46,187 nucleotides of DNA from Aphanocapsa lilacina HA4352-LM1 (lineage in GTDB: Bacteria > Cyanobacteriota > Cyanobacteriia > Gloeobacterales > Gloeobacteraceae). The translations under genes were made by a program, and so were the position numbers. The stretch spans positions 1-46,187 of the forward strand of contig JAHHGR010000033.1 in assembly GCA_019359725.1 (NCBI GenBank), read 5' to 3'. This document shows positions 18,144-26,462 of the stretch, piece after piece. The notes under the pieces are model-generated. The model ran no database searches, was not told the origin of the DNA, and was given only the letters and a program-made list of their open reading frames with translations. The number at the start of each line of letters is the position of its first letter. The first letter of the stretch is position 1.

Positions 18144-18875
18144 TTACCACCGACCGGCCAGGAGCGCTTGCCCCCCGAAGCGGGAGGAGTTCTCCTGCTC
18201 GAGGCTAATTTCTAGAGGAGCGCTTCCCATGTAGCCATCGAGTGGCAAAAGCACAAAAACATCGCCATCGTCTGCAGATAGGAATCGACCGCAAGCGAAG
18301 TGTTCGCGCCCCACTACCGCCCAGAGCACGTAAACCTTTCCCGCCGCCGCCCGCGGCAGACCGCTCAGCCGCAGCAGCGCCGCATTGCTTGCGGCATTGA
18401 CCAGCAGAAAACCGACAGCTTTGAGACCAGCCCCCGTCGGCTTCAAAGCCACCACCCGGCTGTCGGGCCGGCGCACCAAGGCAAGTTCCTGTTGGGAGCG
18501 CTTGAACTCCAACTGCACCTGCTCCAGTTGCTTTGCAAGGTGATAGTTGTGCCCGCCGAGGAGGGCGACCAGCAGCAGCGCTGTGCCCCCCGCGGCTTGC
18601 CAGGCGAGAATGGTGCGCCCCAGCCCAGCCGGGAGCGGTCTTTGCCGGGAGCTTTGCAAGATGTTTGCGCGCAGATGTGGGGGCAGCTTGGCTGGTGCTT
18701 CGAAAGCATCGGGCAGCTCGCTCAGCACCTCGCAAAATTCGGCAAAGGCGGCCTGCCATTGTGGGTGAGCGGTCAGCCACCGCTCGAAGTCCCGGCGCTC
18801 CTGGCGACTCATCCCACCCAGCAGATAATCGGCCATCCGTTGTTCGGGAGTGGGTGGGGGAGAGTCGGTTGCCAT
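18144..18875 (-). CDS. RskA-like membrane anti-sigma factor (module 2)
   Basis: A 243-residue protein with the same build as the anti-sigma factor at 1174-1896: an N-terminal sigma-binding helical domain (MADYLLGGMS, RRDFERWLTAHPQWQAAF) with no zinc motif, one membrane segment (about residues 90-108, AAGGTALLLVALLGG), a short coiled linker (QLEQVQLEFKRSQQELALV), and an RskA periplasmic domain with VYVLWAVVG and ACGRF. The cysteine in ACGRF aligns with that of PCGQF in the other copy. The ATG lies 4 bases after the sigma-factor stop, so the pair is co-translated. Its target is the adjacent sigma factor. Confidence 0.85.
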   Translation of the reverse strand: MATDSPPPTPEQRMADYLLGGMSRQERRDFERWLTAHPQWQAAFAEFCEVLSELPDAFEAPAKLPPHLRANILQSSRQRPLPAGLGRTILAWQAAGGTALLLVALLGGHNYHLAKQLEQVQLEFKRSQQELALVRRPDSRVVALKPTGAGLKAVGFLLVNAASNAALLRLSGLPRAAAGKVYVLWAVVGREHFACGRFLSADDGDVFVLLPLDGYMGSAPLEISLEQENSSRFGGQALLAGRW

Positions 18876-18879
18876 GGTT

Positions 18880-19443
18880 TCAGTGCGGTCCGAGGAGGTT
18901 CTTGAGTTTGATGAGCGCGTCGCGACAGCGGGTTTTAACGGTACCTAGCGGGATTGCGAGTCTGTGGGCGATCTGCACCTGGGTCAGCCCCTCGAAGTAG
19001 GCCAGCTTCAGACATTCACACTGCACTGGGGACAGTTGCGCCATCGCTTGACGCAAAGCCCGGATGCGCTCCTCGATGGCCATCCGTTCGAGAGGCTCGG
19101 TGCTGTCGGTAGCCAGTAGCACCTGACGGCTGAGGCGCTGCAGAACTCGCCAGTGAGTGCCGCGGCGGCGCAGGCGATCGACCGCGCGCGAGTAGGTGAG
19201 CGTCAGTAGATACTTCTTTGCCGTTCCCCGTTCGGGCTTGAAGGCGGCGCACTGCCAGAAAGTCAGGAACACTTCCTGGGTGAGATCCTCCGCCTCGTGG
19301 GGATTGGACAACATCTTGAGGGCAAGCCGGTAGACATCCAGTCCGTGGCAGTCGTACAGCCAGGCGAGCGAAGCCTCAGGCTCCCGGTCGGGCAAGGGCT
19401 GGTGGTCTCCTGTCTCCCAATCGGCTGGTCGTTTTGGCCTCAA
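18880..19443 (-). CDS. ECF-type RNA polymerase sigma factor (module 2)
   Basis: A 187-residue group IV sigma factor, paralogous to that of module 1. Region 2 shows LYDCHGLDVYRLALKML, the core-binding EAEDLTQEVFLTFW, and SRAVDRLRRR. Region 4 shows LSPVQCECLKLAYFEGLTQVQIAHRL and GTVKTRCRDAL. The start is TTG 19443, chosen because AGGAG (19451-19455 on the complement) lies seven bases upstream. A longer frame to 19596 would add a low-complexity Arg/Ala-rich stretch with no homology to the family. The stop lies 4 bases before the anti-sigma ATG. A secreted beta-propeller gene lies upstream on the same strand. Confidence 0.87.
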   Translation of the reverse strand: MRPKRPADWETGDHQPLPDREPEASLAWLYDCHGLDVYRLALKMLSNPHEAEDLTQEVFLTFWQCAAFKPERGTAKKYLLTLTYSRAVDRLRRRGTHWRVLQRLSRQVLLATDSTEPLERMAIEERIRALRQAMAQLSPVQCECLKLAYFEGLTQVQIAHRLAIPLGTVKTRCRDALIKLKNLLGPH

Positions 19444-19563
19444 AATCCTGCTCCTATGGAGCCGAAAGGTCCGTCGGACACATCCGCCCGCACCTGAGCC
19501 CGCCACGCGTTGTGGGTCCATCGCGGGCTTCTGGGCAAAGCTTGCCAGTGCAGTCGGGGCGGG

Positions 19564-19594
19564 GCGGAGCCTGCCTGCACCAGGCAGGCTCCGC
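19564..19594. terminator. Perfect 14-bp hairpin between propeller gene and sigma gene
   Basis: A perfect inverted repeat: stem 19564-19577 pairs with 19581-19594 around a CAC loop. It lies just after the stop of the beta-propeller gene (19627, minus strand) and before the sigma gene. Neither strand has a T-run directly after it, so it may be a Rho-dependent or RNA-stability hairpin rather than a classical terminator. It could set different expression levels for the propeller gene and the sigma pair. Confidence 0.5.
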
Positions 19595-19626
19595 ATGTCG
19601 GCGGCGAAGGTGATAAATTGCCGCTT

Positions 19627-20877
19627 TTAGAGTGCCGCCACCCCCTGGGGACGAGTGCCCTCGGGCAGTTCAAGGGTCAGCGGGGAGGAGGGAACCTCGC
19701 CCACGGTCCCATCGGCGTTCACCTTGAGCACGTGCAGCAAGTTGCCTTCACCGAGGGGCGTATCCTCAGCGGCCCGCTGGTTGACGACGTAGAGAAACTG
19801 CTCCTTCGAGTCGAGGGCCAACTGGAACGGCGAACCGTTGCCCTTGAGTTTGAGGGTCTGAATTTCCACCGGCACCAGCGGATCGCTCAGGCTGTAGACC
19901 GAGACGGTGTTGTCGCCGGTGTTGGTGGTGTACATGTAGGTTCCTGCTTTGTTGGTCACCAGCCAGCAGACAGCCACCCCGGCATTGGGCACGTTCCGTT
20001 GAAAGGCCAGGCGGCCGAGGGCGTCGTACTTGTAGACGCCGACGCTGTTGATGGTCACAAATCCGGCGTACAAAATGCGCTGGATGGGGTGCACCTGCAG
20101 GCCAAGGGGAAGGCGCGGAACGCTCGGGTCAGCAAATGCCGAAGCCGGCAGAGCCTCGGGCGGCCGTTGGCCAAGGCGGCCACTGGGTCCGAGCACAAAG
20201 GACTGGAGCAAACCAGCTTGAAAGTCGGCGCCAAACACCAACCGCTCGCTCGGGGAGATGAGCGCCTGGGTCGGCGAACTTCCCGCCGCCACCGCCACCG
20301 TTGAGCCGACTACCGGCACCAGCCGCCCATCGGCCAGCACCCGCATCGTGGTGTAATTGGGAAGGATCGCGCTCGGCTGCTCCGGATCCTGGCTTTTGTT
20401 GACCACGGTCAGAATATCCCCAGCGAGGCCAAGGCTCACCGGATTGATGCCGCCGGAGGGAAAGGGCGACCCCGCAACCGGCACAAGCAAGCCATCTGGA
20501 CGGATATCGAACACGGCGATAGTGTTCGATCCTGAGTTGACGGCAAACAGGCGGGTTCGCTGAAGGTTGACAATTATATTCTGGTCGCTGTCGAAAGGAC
20601 CAACTGCCAGCGAAAGATCGAATATTCCTTCTCCTCCCGTCAGAAACGGCGAACCGGAAAGGGGAGTAAGGTTGCCTGCTTCGTCGCGACGGAACCCCAG
20701 AATCGAGTTGCTGTTGTCGTCGCCAATATTGCTGCCAACGTAAACGATGCCCTCCAGCGAGTCAGTCTGGGCATGGGCGGAAGGAATTGTTAGCCCCGTC
20801 GAAAATAAACCAATGGCTAAGGCCAGAATGAAAGAGCAAATCCGGCCCGAAGTCTGCATGACTCGTGCGCAATTCAT
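19627..20877 (-). CDS. Secreted beta-propeller protein, lactonase/YncE-like
   Basis: A 416-residue exported protein. A signal peptide spans about residues 1-37 (ICSFILALAIGLFSTGL, then SAHAQTDS). The mature part repeats propeller blades with phrases like IVYVGSNIGDDNSNSILGF, RLFAVNSGSNTIAVFDI, YMYTTNTGDNTVSVYSL and FLYVVNQR, as in 6-phosphogluconolactonase-like (PF10282) or YncE proteins. No lactonase active-site assignment is made. The start is ATG 20877 with AGGAG upstream; 18 extra residues to 20931 would precede the signal peptide. It stands in front of the module 2 sigma and anti-sigma genes, in the same position as DUF4394 copy 2 in module 1, so a shared regulation is inferred. Confidence 0.8.
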   Translation of the reverse strand: MNCARVMQTSGRICSFILALAIGLFSTGLTIPSAHAQTDSLEGIVYVGSNIGDDNSNSILGFRRDEAGNLTPLSGSPFLTGGEGIFDLSLAVGPFDSDQNIIVNLQRTRLFAVNSGSNTIAVFDIRPDGLLVPVAGSPFPSGGINPVSLGLAGDILTVVNKSQDPEQPSAILPNYTTMRVLADGRLVPVVGSTVAVAAGSSPTQALISPSERLVFGADFQAGLLQSFVLGPSGRLGQRPPEALPASAFADPSVPRLPLGLQVHPIQRILYAGFVTINSVGVYKYDALGRLAFQRNVPNAGVAVCWLVTNKAGTYMYTTNTGDNTVSVYSLSDPLVPVEIQTLKLKGNGSPFQLALDSKEQFLYVVNQRAAEDTPLGEGNLLHVLKVNADGTVGEVPSSPLTLELPEGTRPQGVAAL

Positions 20878-21093
20878 GGTATTTTCTCCTAGGTTGGAGG
20901 CAAACTTTTGCCGGTACCTTTGCACCGGCAACTCATGCTTGCCCGGCCTCTATACGAACAATGCCCCAAATTGGTTTGCTCAACCCACCAGATTTTCTTG
21001 AAAGGCTGGCCTGCTGCGCGAGATATAGCCGACAAGTAGTCTGTTGTCCCCTTCACCATTCCGATTGAGGGGAAGCCGAATCACAAGTTCACA
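20878..21093. other. Upstream region of the propeller gene
   Basis: This 216-base interval, between the start of the propeller gene and the end of hpnH (both on the minus strand), probably carries the propeller/sigma module promoter. I find no convincing gene and no unambiguous -35/-10 pair. An AGGAG ribosome-binding site for the propeller gene is at 20887-20891 on the complement. Confidence 0.3.
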
Positions 21094-22113
21094 CTAACGG
21101 CCGGTGAGCACGCTGGTCAGCACGCGCGGGATGTTAGCGATTTCCATCGCGTCAATGGCGGCGGTTTGCTCGTAGCCGCAGTGGACCATGCAGTCGCGGC
21201 ATTTGGGGTTGCCGCTGGCATGACCGTAGTTCTCCCAGCGGGTGTTGTCGAGCAACTCCTGCCAGGTGGCGTAGTGGCCTTCGTTGAGCAAGTAGCAGGG
21301 TTTTTGCCAGCCCAGCACGCTGTAGCTGGGCATGCCCCAGGGGGTGCACTCGTAGTCTTTGAGTCCTTCGAGAAAATCGAGAAACAGCGGGTTGTGGTTG
21401 AAGTTCCAGCGCGCCTCCCCGGAGCGGTAGGGAGCGAGAATCTCCCGAAAGAGGGCCCGGGTCTGATCGCGCTGCAAAAAATGCTCCTGATCGGGCGCCC
21501 ACTCGTAGCTGTAGCCGGGCGAGACCATCATGCCGTCGATGTCGAGCCCGCCCAGAAAATCAAAAAATTCCCGCACCCGCTGCGGGTTGGCGTTGTTGAA
21601 GATGGTCGTATTGGTGGTCACCCGGAAGCCGCGCGCCCTGGCCGCTTTGATGGCCCGCACGGCGATCTTGAAGACGCCCTCGCGGTCCACCGCTTTGTCA
21701 TGCACCTCGCGCAAGCCGTCGAGGTGCACGCTGAAGCTGAAGTAATCGGAGGGTGTGAATTTATCGAGATTTTTTTCGAGCAAGATGGCATTGGTGCACA
21801 GGTAAACGAATTTGCCGCAGTCGACCAGCCCCTCGACGATCTGGTCGATCTGGGGGTGCAACAGCGGTTCGCCTCCCGGGATGGTGACGATCGGTGCGCC
21901 GCACTCCTCCATCGCCCGAAAGCACTCCTCAGGCGTCAGGTTGCGCCGCAAAATCTCGTTCGGGTGCTGAATCTTGCCGCAGCCGGGGCAGGCCAGGTTG
22001 CAGCGAAACAGCGGCTCCAACATCAACACCAGCGGGAAGCGCTCGCGGCCCGCGAGACGCTGGGAAATCAAATACTTTCCGACTTCGAACGCTTGCTTGA
22101 GACTAACCGCCAT
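21094..22113 (-). CDS. hpnH: Hopanoid radical SAM enzyme HpnH
   Basis: A 339-residue radical SAM protein. The cluster motif C-x3-C-x2-C (Cys38, Cys42, Cys45 in RCNLACPGC) binds the 4Fe-4S cluster that cleaves S-adenosylmethionine. HpnH joins the 5'-deoxyadenosyl group to diploptene to give adenosylhopane, the first step to extended-side-chain hopanoids. Family features include [28 protein letters not shown] and a C-terminal cysteine cluster ([12 protein letters not shown]). It is the last gene of the RND-hpnA-hpnH run and overlaps hpnA by 11 bases. Confidence 0.95.
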   Translation of the reverse strand: MAVSLKQAFEVGKYLISQRLAGRERFPLVLMLEPLFRCNLACPGCGKIQHPNEILRRNLTPEECFRAMEECGAPIVTIPGGEPLLHPQIDQIVEGLVDCGKFVYLCTNAILLEKNLDKFTPSDYFSFSVHLDGLREVHDKAVDREGVFKIAVRAIKAARARGFRVTTNTTIFNNANPQRVREFFDFLGGLDIDGMMVSPGYSYEWAPDQEHFLQRDQTRALFREILAPYRSGEARWNFNHNPLFLDFLEGLKDYECTPWGMPSYSVLGWQKPCYLLNEGHYATWQELLDNTRWENYGHASGNPKCRDCMVHCGYEQTAAIDAMEIANIPRVLTSVLTGR

Positions 22114-23116
22114 GCAGGAATCCCCCCCCGTTGCCGATATATCCGTTCTTTCTAAACCAGTCTACGGCATCGACGAGTGCTTCCCGAACGGGGGTCTGGG
22201 GCAGTCCCAGTTCGCGCACGGCCTTCGAGGCGTCGTAGTACATCGGCTGGGCGGCCATGCGTACCCCATCGATGGGCACGCCGGGGGGACGGCCGAGCAA
22301 GGGCGAAAGCAACTGCTCGTCGAGCCAGGCCACTCCCAGAGGCAGCCAGTCGGGTACTGCCACCTGTGGAGCCGGGATGCCGGTAATTTCGGCGAGGGTG
22401 TCGAGCAGTGCTTTCAAGGACAAATCGCGGTGCCCGAGGATATAGCGCTCCCCGGAGCGGCCCCGAGCCAGAGCAGCCAGGTGCCCCTGCGCCACGTCGC
22501 GCACGTGGATAAAATTGAGGCCGGTTTCCAGATAAAAAGGCATTTGGCGGCGCAGGAAGCGCAGCACGATGTCGCCGGTCGGTGTCGGTTTGCTGTCGAA
22601 GGGGCCGACCGGTGCGGTCGGATTGACAATCACCACATCCTGGCCGCGGGCGGCGGCCTGACGCGCCTCTAGCTCTGCCCAATACTTCGACTGCTTGTAG
22701 ATGCCTATAAGTTTGTCCGGCGGGCTCTGGTGCCACTCGTCCGCGCGCGGGCTTTTGACGCCGATGGCCGCCACCGATGAGGTATAGACCGTCCGCTCTA
22801 CCCCTGCTTCGCGGGCGGCTGCGAGCACATGGCGGGTGCCGAGCACATTCGATTGCCAGAGTTGCTCGCGATCGGCCTGCAGCAGACTGTAGTGGGCCGC
22901 GACGTGAAAGAGCGCCCGGCAGCCCGCCATCTGCATAGCCAGATGGCTGCTGCTGAGATCTCCGGCTACTACTTCGACACCGAGGGCCACCAGATCTTGT
23001 GCCTTTGCGGGTTGACGCACCAGGGCGCGCACGCTGTAGCCTTCGGTGAGCAGCAGGCGCACGAGGTTAGCTCCCACGAAGCCGGTGCCGCCCGTCACAA
23101 ATACACGCTGGGTCAT
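22103..23116 (-). CDS. hpnA: Hopanoid-associated sugar epimerase HpnA
   Basis: A 337-residue NAD-dependent epimerase/dehydratase of the HpnA family. The Rossmann motif [13 protein letters not shown] is at the N-terminus, with the catalytic Ser in YTSSVAAIG and the Tyr/Lys pair in IYKQSKYW. It is thought to act on sugars attached to, or destined for, the hopanoid side chain; its exact substrate is not established. The start overlaps the stop of the RND gene (ATGA, 23113-23116), and its 3' end overlaps hpnH by 11 bases, making a translationally coupled operon. Confidence 0.92.
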   Translation of the reverse strand: MTQRVFVTGGTGFVGANLVRLLLTEGYSVRALVRQPAKAQDLVALGVEVVAGDLSSSHLAMQMAGCRALFHVAAHYSLLQADREQLWQSNVLGTRHVLAAAREAGVERTVYTSSVAAIGVKSPRADEWHQSPPDKLIGIYKQSKYWAELEARQAAARGQDVVIVNPTAPVGPFDSKPTPTGDIVLRFLRRQMPFYLETGLNFIHVRDVAQGHLAALARGRSGERYILGHRDLSLKALLDTLAEITGIPAPQVAVPDWLPLGVAWLDEQLLSPLLGRPPGVPIDGVRMAAQPMYYDASKAVRELGLPQTPVREALVDAVDWFRKNGYIGNGGGFLHGG

Positions 23117-25650
23117 AGGGAGTACTTGGAGCCTTTCAAGGGAGCAAACAGGCTGTAGGCAACGGGGACCACGATAAGGCTGAGCAGCGTCGAGGTCAAC
23201 AGCCCACCGATGATGGCGATAGCCATCGGCGCGCGCAGTTCGGCCCCCGCCCCAAGTCCCAGGGCGATGGGCAGCATGCCGAGTATCGCCGCCGCCGTGG
23301 TCATCAAGATGGGCCTCAGGCGAATCGGTCCCGCTTGGAGAATCGCTTCGCGGGTCGGCAGACCGCCCGCGCGCAGTTGGTTGATGTAGTCTACGAGGAT
23401 AATCGCGTTTTTATTGACCAGACCCAGCAAGAAGATAATCCCGATCACGGAGATCATGCCGAAATCGCTGCGGGTGACAAATTGCGCAAGCATCGCCCCC
23501 ACCACCGAAAGCGGCAGCGACAGCAGCACCACCAGCGGGTCGGTCCAGCTGCGAAACAGCCACAACAGCACCCCTAAGATGCAGACCACCGAGAGCACCA
23601 GCGTCACCGCGAAGCCACCGAAGACGTTGGAGACATTTTCGGCATCGCCTCCAAAGCTGAGGCGCACCCCGGCGGGAAGCACCGTCTTTGCCGCCGCGTT
23701 GACGCGATCGGTCGCTTCGCCGATGGTTAGCCCGCGGCTGAGGTTGCTGCTTAGATACACCACCCGTTCGCCGCCCAGGTGCGAAATTTCGACGGTGAGC
23801 CCCTCGTACTGCCCCGCTCCGCCAACGGCCAGGTCCGCGAAGCCCGGCTGCGCAGCAAGGCGTTCTTTGAGGGCGGCGGCAGCGCTCTGCAATGGCTCTA
23901 GATCTGGACCCAAAAGGGCGACCTCCAGGGGTTTCTGGGCGCCGTTGTCCACAAAAGGCATATCTTCGACGCTCACATCCGCCGCTTCGATCGCCGGTAG
24001 ACGGGCGCGCAGTTGATCTTGCAGGTCAAACGTCCTGAGGGTGCGCTCCTCGCGCAGCTTGACGTAGAGTACGCCCCGGTGGCTTGCCCCCCGCTCGCCC
24101 ACGGTGGTGAAGACCACCGCCACATCGGGAAAGCTGCGAACCGTGCCCTCCAGTTGCCTGGCCACCGCGAGCGAATCTTCGACCGGGGTGCCAAGCGCCG
24201 CTGCAAACCGGACATTGAATTCGCCGCGGTCGAGATGGGGAATAAACCCTTTGGGAATCAGCGGAATGAGCGCCAGCCCAGCTACGAAGCTTGCCAGAGC
24301 CAGACCGACCACCACCTGGCGGTGATCGAGCGCCCAGCTAAGGATGCGGCGATAGCGGCGCAACCAGCCGGTCTGCCAGGCAGCCTCGATATTGGCGGCC
24401 CGAGGCGAGTGCGCTTTGAGCCAGCGCGAGGCAAGCAGCGGCGATAGCGTGCGCGCTACCAATAGTGAGGTGAGCACCGCCGCTGATACCGTGATGCCGA
24501 AGGGCCGAAAAAACTGGCCAAGCACTCCCCCCATCAGGCCCACGGGCAAGAAGACCGCCACGATCGTCAGGGTCGCCGCCGTGACCGTGAGGCCGATTTC
24601 GTCGGTGGCCGAGACCGCCGCCTGGTAGGGCGGCTCCCCGTCGTCGAGGTGGCGGGCGATGTTTTCGACATCGACGATCGCATCGTCGATGATGATCCCG
24701 ATCACCAACGCCAGCGCCAACAGGGTAATGGTCTCCAGGTTAAAACCCAAAAGCGCCATCACGATGAACGTGCCCAAAAGCGAGGTGGGAATGGCGAGGG
24801 CGGAGATGAACGTAGCCCGCCAGCTTCCGAGAAACGGAAAGATCACCAGCACCGAGAGGGCGACCGCCAGGACCAGCGCTTCGACGGTGGCCTGGCTCGC
24901 CTCCCGGATGTAGTCGGCCTGGGTGGCGGCAAGGCGCAGATCGATCCCCGCCAGTTCCCGGCGCAGCCGTTCCACTTCCTGGTCCGCCGAGCGCACCACC
25001 TCCAGGGTGTTGGCCCGCTCGCGCTTGACGATTTGCACTGCGAGGGCGTCCCTGCCGCCGAAGCGCACGGCGGTGGGCTTGTCTGCCAGGCCACGCTCAC
25101 CTAGAAGTGTGACCCTGAGCACCCCCGGCACCTTTTGGAGGGCCGGCACGATGCGGGCGGCGGCAACTTTTGCCAGGGAGTCCAGATCGAGGGTATCGCT
25201 CTCGATGGCGTAACTGGCCGCCGCAGACTCGTTGAGGTTGACGGGAAAAACTTGGTACGTGGCATCGGCGGGTAGAGCCGTCTGCGCCAATGCCGTCTGG
25301 GCCTCGCGCTTTGCCGCCTCCAGATCGGTGCCCACCGCCAGTGCCAGACTGACCACCGACTGGCCTGGGTAGCTTTGGGAGCGGACTTTGTCCACCCCTG
25401 CGAGATTTTTGAGTCGCTGTTCAATGGGGCGGGTGAGATTCGCCTCGGTGTCCTCGGCGCTCAGCGAAGCATGGCTGCTGTTGACCACAATCACCGGAAA
25501 GGTGATGTCCGGAAAAAGCGCGTATTTGAGCGAACCGAAGGCAAACACCCCGATCACACTCAAGGCTGCCCAAAAACCGAGGGTCAGCCAGGGGTGTTTA
25601 AGAGCCAGGCGCGAGATATTCCAGCGTTCTCGAAGCGACTGTCCTGCCAT
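23113..25650 (-). CDS. RND transporter (HAE1-like) with reduced periplasmic loops
   Basis: An 845-residue AcrB/HAE1-like RND permease with the usual two-fold layout of 12 membrane segments and two large periplasmic loops. Conserved landmarks include FPDITFPVIVV, LVIGIIIDDAIVDVENI, the proton-relay region and LRPILMTTAAAILGMLPIA. HAE1 proteins are normally near 1030 residues. Here the first loop runs straight from GVLRVTLLGERGLAD to ALAVQIVKRERANTLEVV, and the second from PGFADLAVGGAGQYEG to RVVYLSSNLSRGLTIGEA, so roughly 95 residues are missing in each, including the TolC-docking subdomain and part of the second porter subdomain. No membrane-fusion protein or TolC gene is adjacent. It overlaps hpnA, suggesting a hopanoid-linked transport role. 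The start is ATG 25650; GTG 25665 is also possible. Confidence 0.85.
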   Translation of the reverse strand: MAGQSLRERWNISRLALKHPWLTLGFWAALSVIGVFAFGSLKYALFPDITFPVIVVNSSHASLSAEDTEANLTRPIEQRLKNLAGVDKVRSQSYPGQSVVSLALAVGTDLEAAKREAQTALAQTALPADATYQVFPVNLNESAAASYAIESDTLDLDSLAKVAAARIVPALQKVPGVLRVTLLGERGLADKPTAVRFGGRDALAVQIVKRERANTLEVVRSADQEVERLRRELAGIDLRLAATQADYIREASQATVEALVLAVALSVLVIFPFLGSWRATFISALAIPTSLLGTFIVMALLGFNLETITLLALALVIGIIIDDAIVDVENIARHLDDGEPPYQAAVSATDEIGLTVTAATLTIVAVFLPVGLMGGVLGQFFRPFGITVSAAVLTSLLVARTLSPLLASRWLKAHSPRAANIEAAWQTGWLRRYRRILSWALDHRQVVVGLALASFVAGLALIPLIPKGFIPHLDRGEFNVRFAAALGTPVEDSLAVARQLEGTVRSFPDVAVVFTTVGERGASHRGVLYVKLREERTLRTFDLQDQLRARLPAIEAADVSVEDMPFVDNGAQKPLEVALLGPDLEPLQSAAAALKERLAAQPGFADLAVGGAGQYEGLTVEISHLGGERVVYLSSNLSRGLTIGEATDRVNAAAKTVLPAGVRLSFGGDAENVSNVFGGFAVTLVLSVVCILGVLLWLFRSWTDPLVVLLSLPLSVVGAMLAQFVTRSDFGMISVIGIIFLLGLVNKNAIILVDYINQLRAGGLPTREAILQAGPIRLRPILMTTAAAILGMLPIALGLGAGAELRAPMAIAIIGGLLTSTLLSLIVVPVAYSLFAPLKGSKYSL

Positions 25651-25815
25651 TGAGCGGTGCTGCACGCAGGTACAACCGGTCCCCGCGTCCTTTCGATCAT
25701 CCTAGCCGGGGTTGCAGATCCCAGCCGCCAAAGACCCGCAGCTCAGAAAAGTCCGTCACCACAACAAAACTGTTCAAGCTGAACCGTCTTACTCAAAATC
25801 GGCAATCGCTGCTTA

Positions 25816-25886
25816 AGCGGGTAGCGGGAATCGAACCCGCAACTAAAGCTTGGGAAGCTTTCGTTTTACCACTAAACTATACCCGC
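25816..25886 (-). tRNA. tRNA-Gly (anticodon CCC)
   Basis: A 71-base gene with a full cloverleaf: acceptor GCGGGTA pairs perfectly with TACCCGC, D stem GTTT/AAAC, anticodon stem AAAGC/GCTTT with loop TTCCCAA (anticodon CCC, bases 25852-25854 on the complement), and T stem GCGGG/CCCGC with loop TTCGAAT. The 3' CCA is not encoded. It reads GGG glycine codons and stands alone between two protein-coding blocks. Confidence 0.97.
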
Positions 25887-26027
25887 CCAAGGGTAGCCAA
25901 CATCATAGCGCGCTCCACCGGCAGTTGGCGATCCGCCCGGGAGCGCGGCGAGGAGCGCTCCTCACCGCATCCGATTCCCCTTGGGATCCGGGTGGGCATT
26001 CCCGCAGGTGCCCCATCTTCTGAAGGA

Positions 26028-26055
26028 TTGTCCCGTTTGAGCTTTCTGGTATGAT
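26028..26055 (+). promoter_or_regulatory. Promoter of the mini-lipoprotein pair
   Basis: TTGTCC (26028-26033) and TATGAT (26050-26055) are separated by 16 bases, a good match to a primary-sigma promoter. Transcription from it would give a leader of roughly 80-90 bases before the first lipoprotein gene at 26146. Confidence 0.55.
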
Positions 26056-26145
26056 CCGTTTTGGACTGAGGCGTAAAGCAAAAAGCTGTTCTTCGCGTTG
26101 ACAGCGTTTTGTTTTGCGGTTGGAAACTCTAAAGGTGAACATCCG

Positions 26146-26301
26146 ATGAAGAAGTTCGCGATTGTTCTTGCACTGGGAGCCTTGTTGGTCGGTTGCTCCA
26201 GCCCGGAGACCGAGACTGAGACAAACACCACGACCACCACCGAGTCGACCCCGACGGGTGAGACTTCAACCACCACGACCACGACGGAGAGCAAACCGTA
26301 A
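26146..26301 (+). CDS. Threonine-rich mini-lipoprotein A
   Basis: A 51-residue predicted lipoprotein. A short signal peptide (MKKFAIVLALGALLVGC) ends in the lipobox LVGC, so Cys17 would be lipidated and anchored. The mature part is 34 residues, mostly Thr, Glu and Ser with no aromatic residues, a disordered, probably surface-exposed tail. The stop TAA shares a base with the ATG of the next gene (TAATG, 26299-26303). A good promoter lies upstream. No function is known; small entericidin- or tether-like roles are guesses. AAGGTGAAC upstream of the start gives a weak ribosome-binding site. Confidence 0.75.
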   Translation: MKKFAIVLALGALLVGCSSPETETETNTTTTTESTPTGETSTTTTTTESKP

Positions 26302-26462
26302 TGAAAAAGTACCTGATCGTGTTCGCCCTTGGAACCTTGTTGGTCGGTTGCTCAAGCCCCTCCACCGAATCGGAAACGACCACTACAACCACCACCGAGT
26401 CGACAAGTGAACCCGGTGGAGCGATGAGCGCCCCGGCCGAAGGGATGAAGAGCACACCCTAA
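26301..26462 (+). CDS. Threonine-rich mini-lipoprotein B
   Basis: A 53-residue paralogue of the preceding lipoprotein. The signal sequence is nearly the same (MKKYLIVFALGTLLVGC, lipobox at Cys17), followed by a Thr-rich tract and a different end (EPGGAMSAPAEGMKSTP). It overlaps the upstream stop by one base, so it is translated by coupling. The two genes are clearly a tandem duplication that kept the lipid anchor and let the low-complexity tail vary. Confidence 0.75.
   Translation: MKKYLIVFALGTLLVGCSSPSTESETTTTTTTESTSEPGGAMSAPAEGMKSTP

Noticed and set aside
19444..19596. N-terminal extension of the module 2 sigma factor
   Set aside because: Arg/Ala-rich residues outside the family profile; TTG 19443 has a well-spaced AGGAG.
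21166..22155. Plus-strand frame of 329 codons opposite hpnH
   Set aside because: Shadow frame; hpnH has the complete radical SAM motif and normal length.
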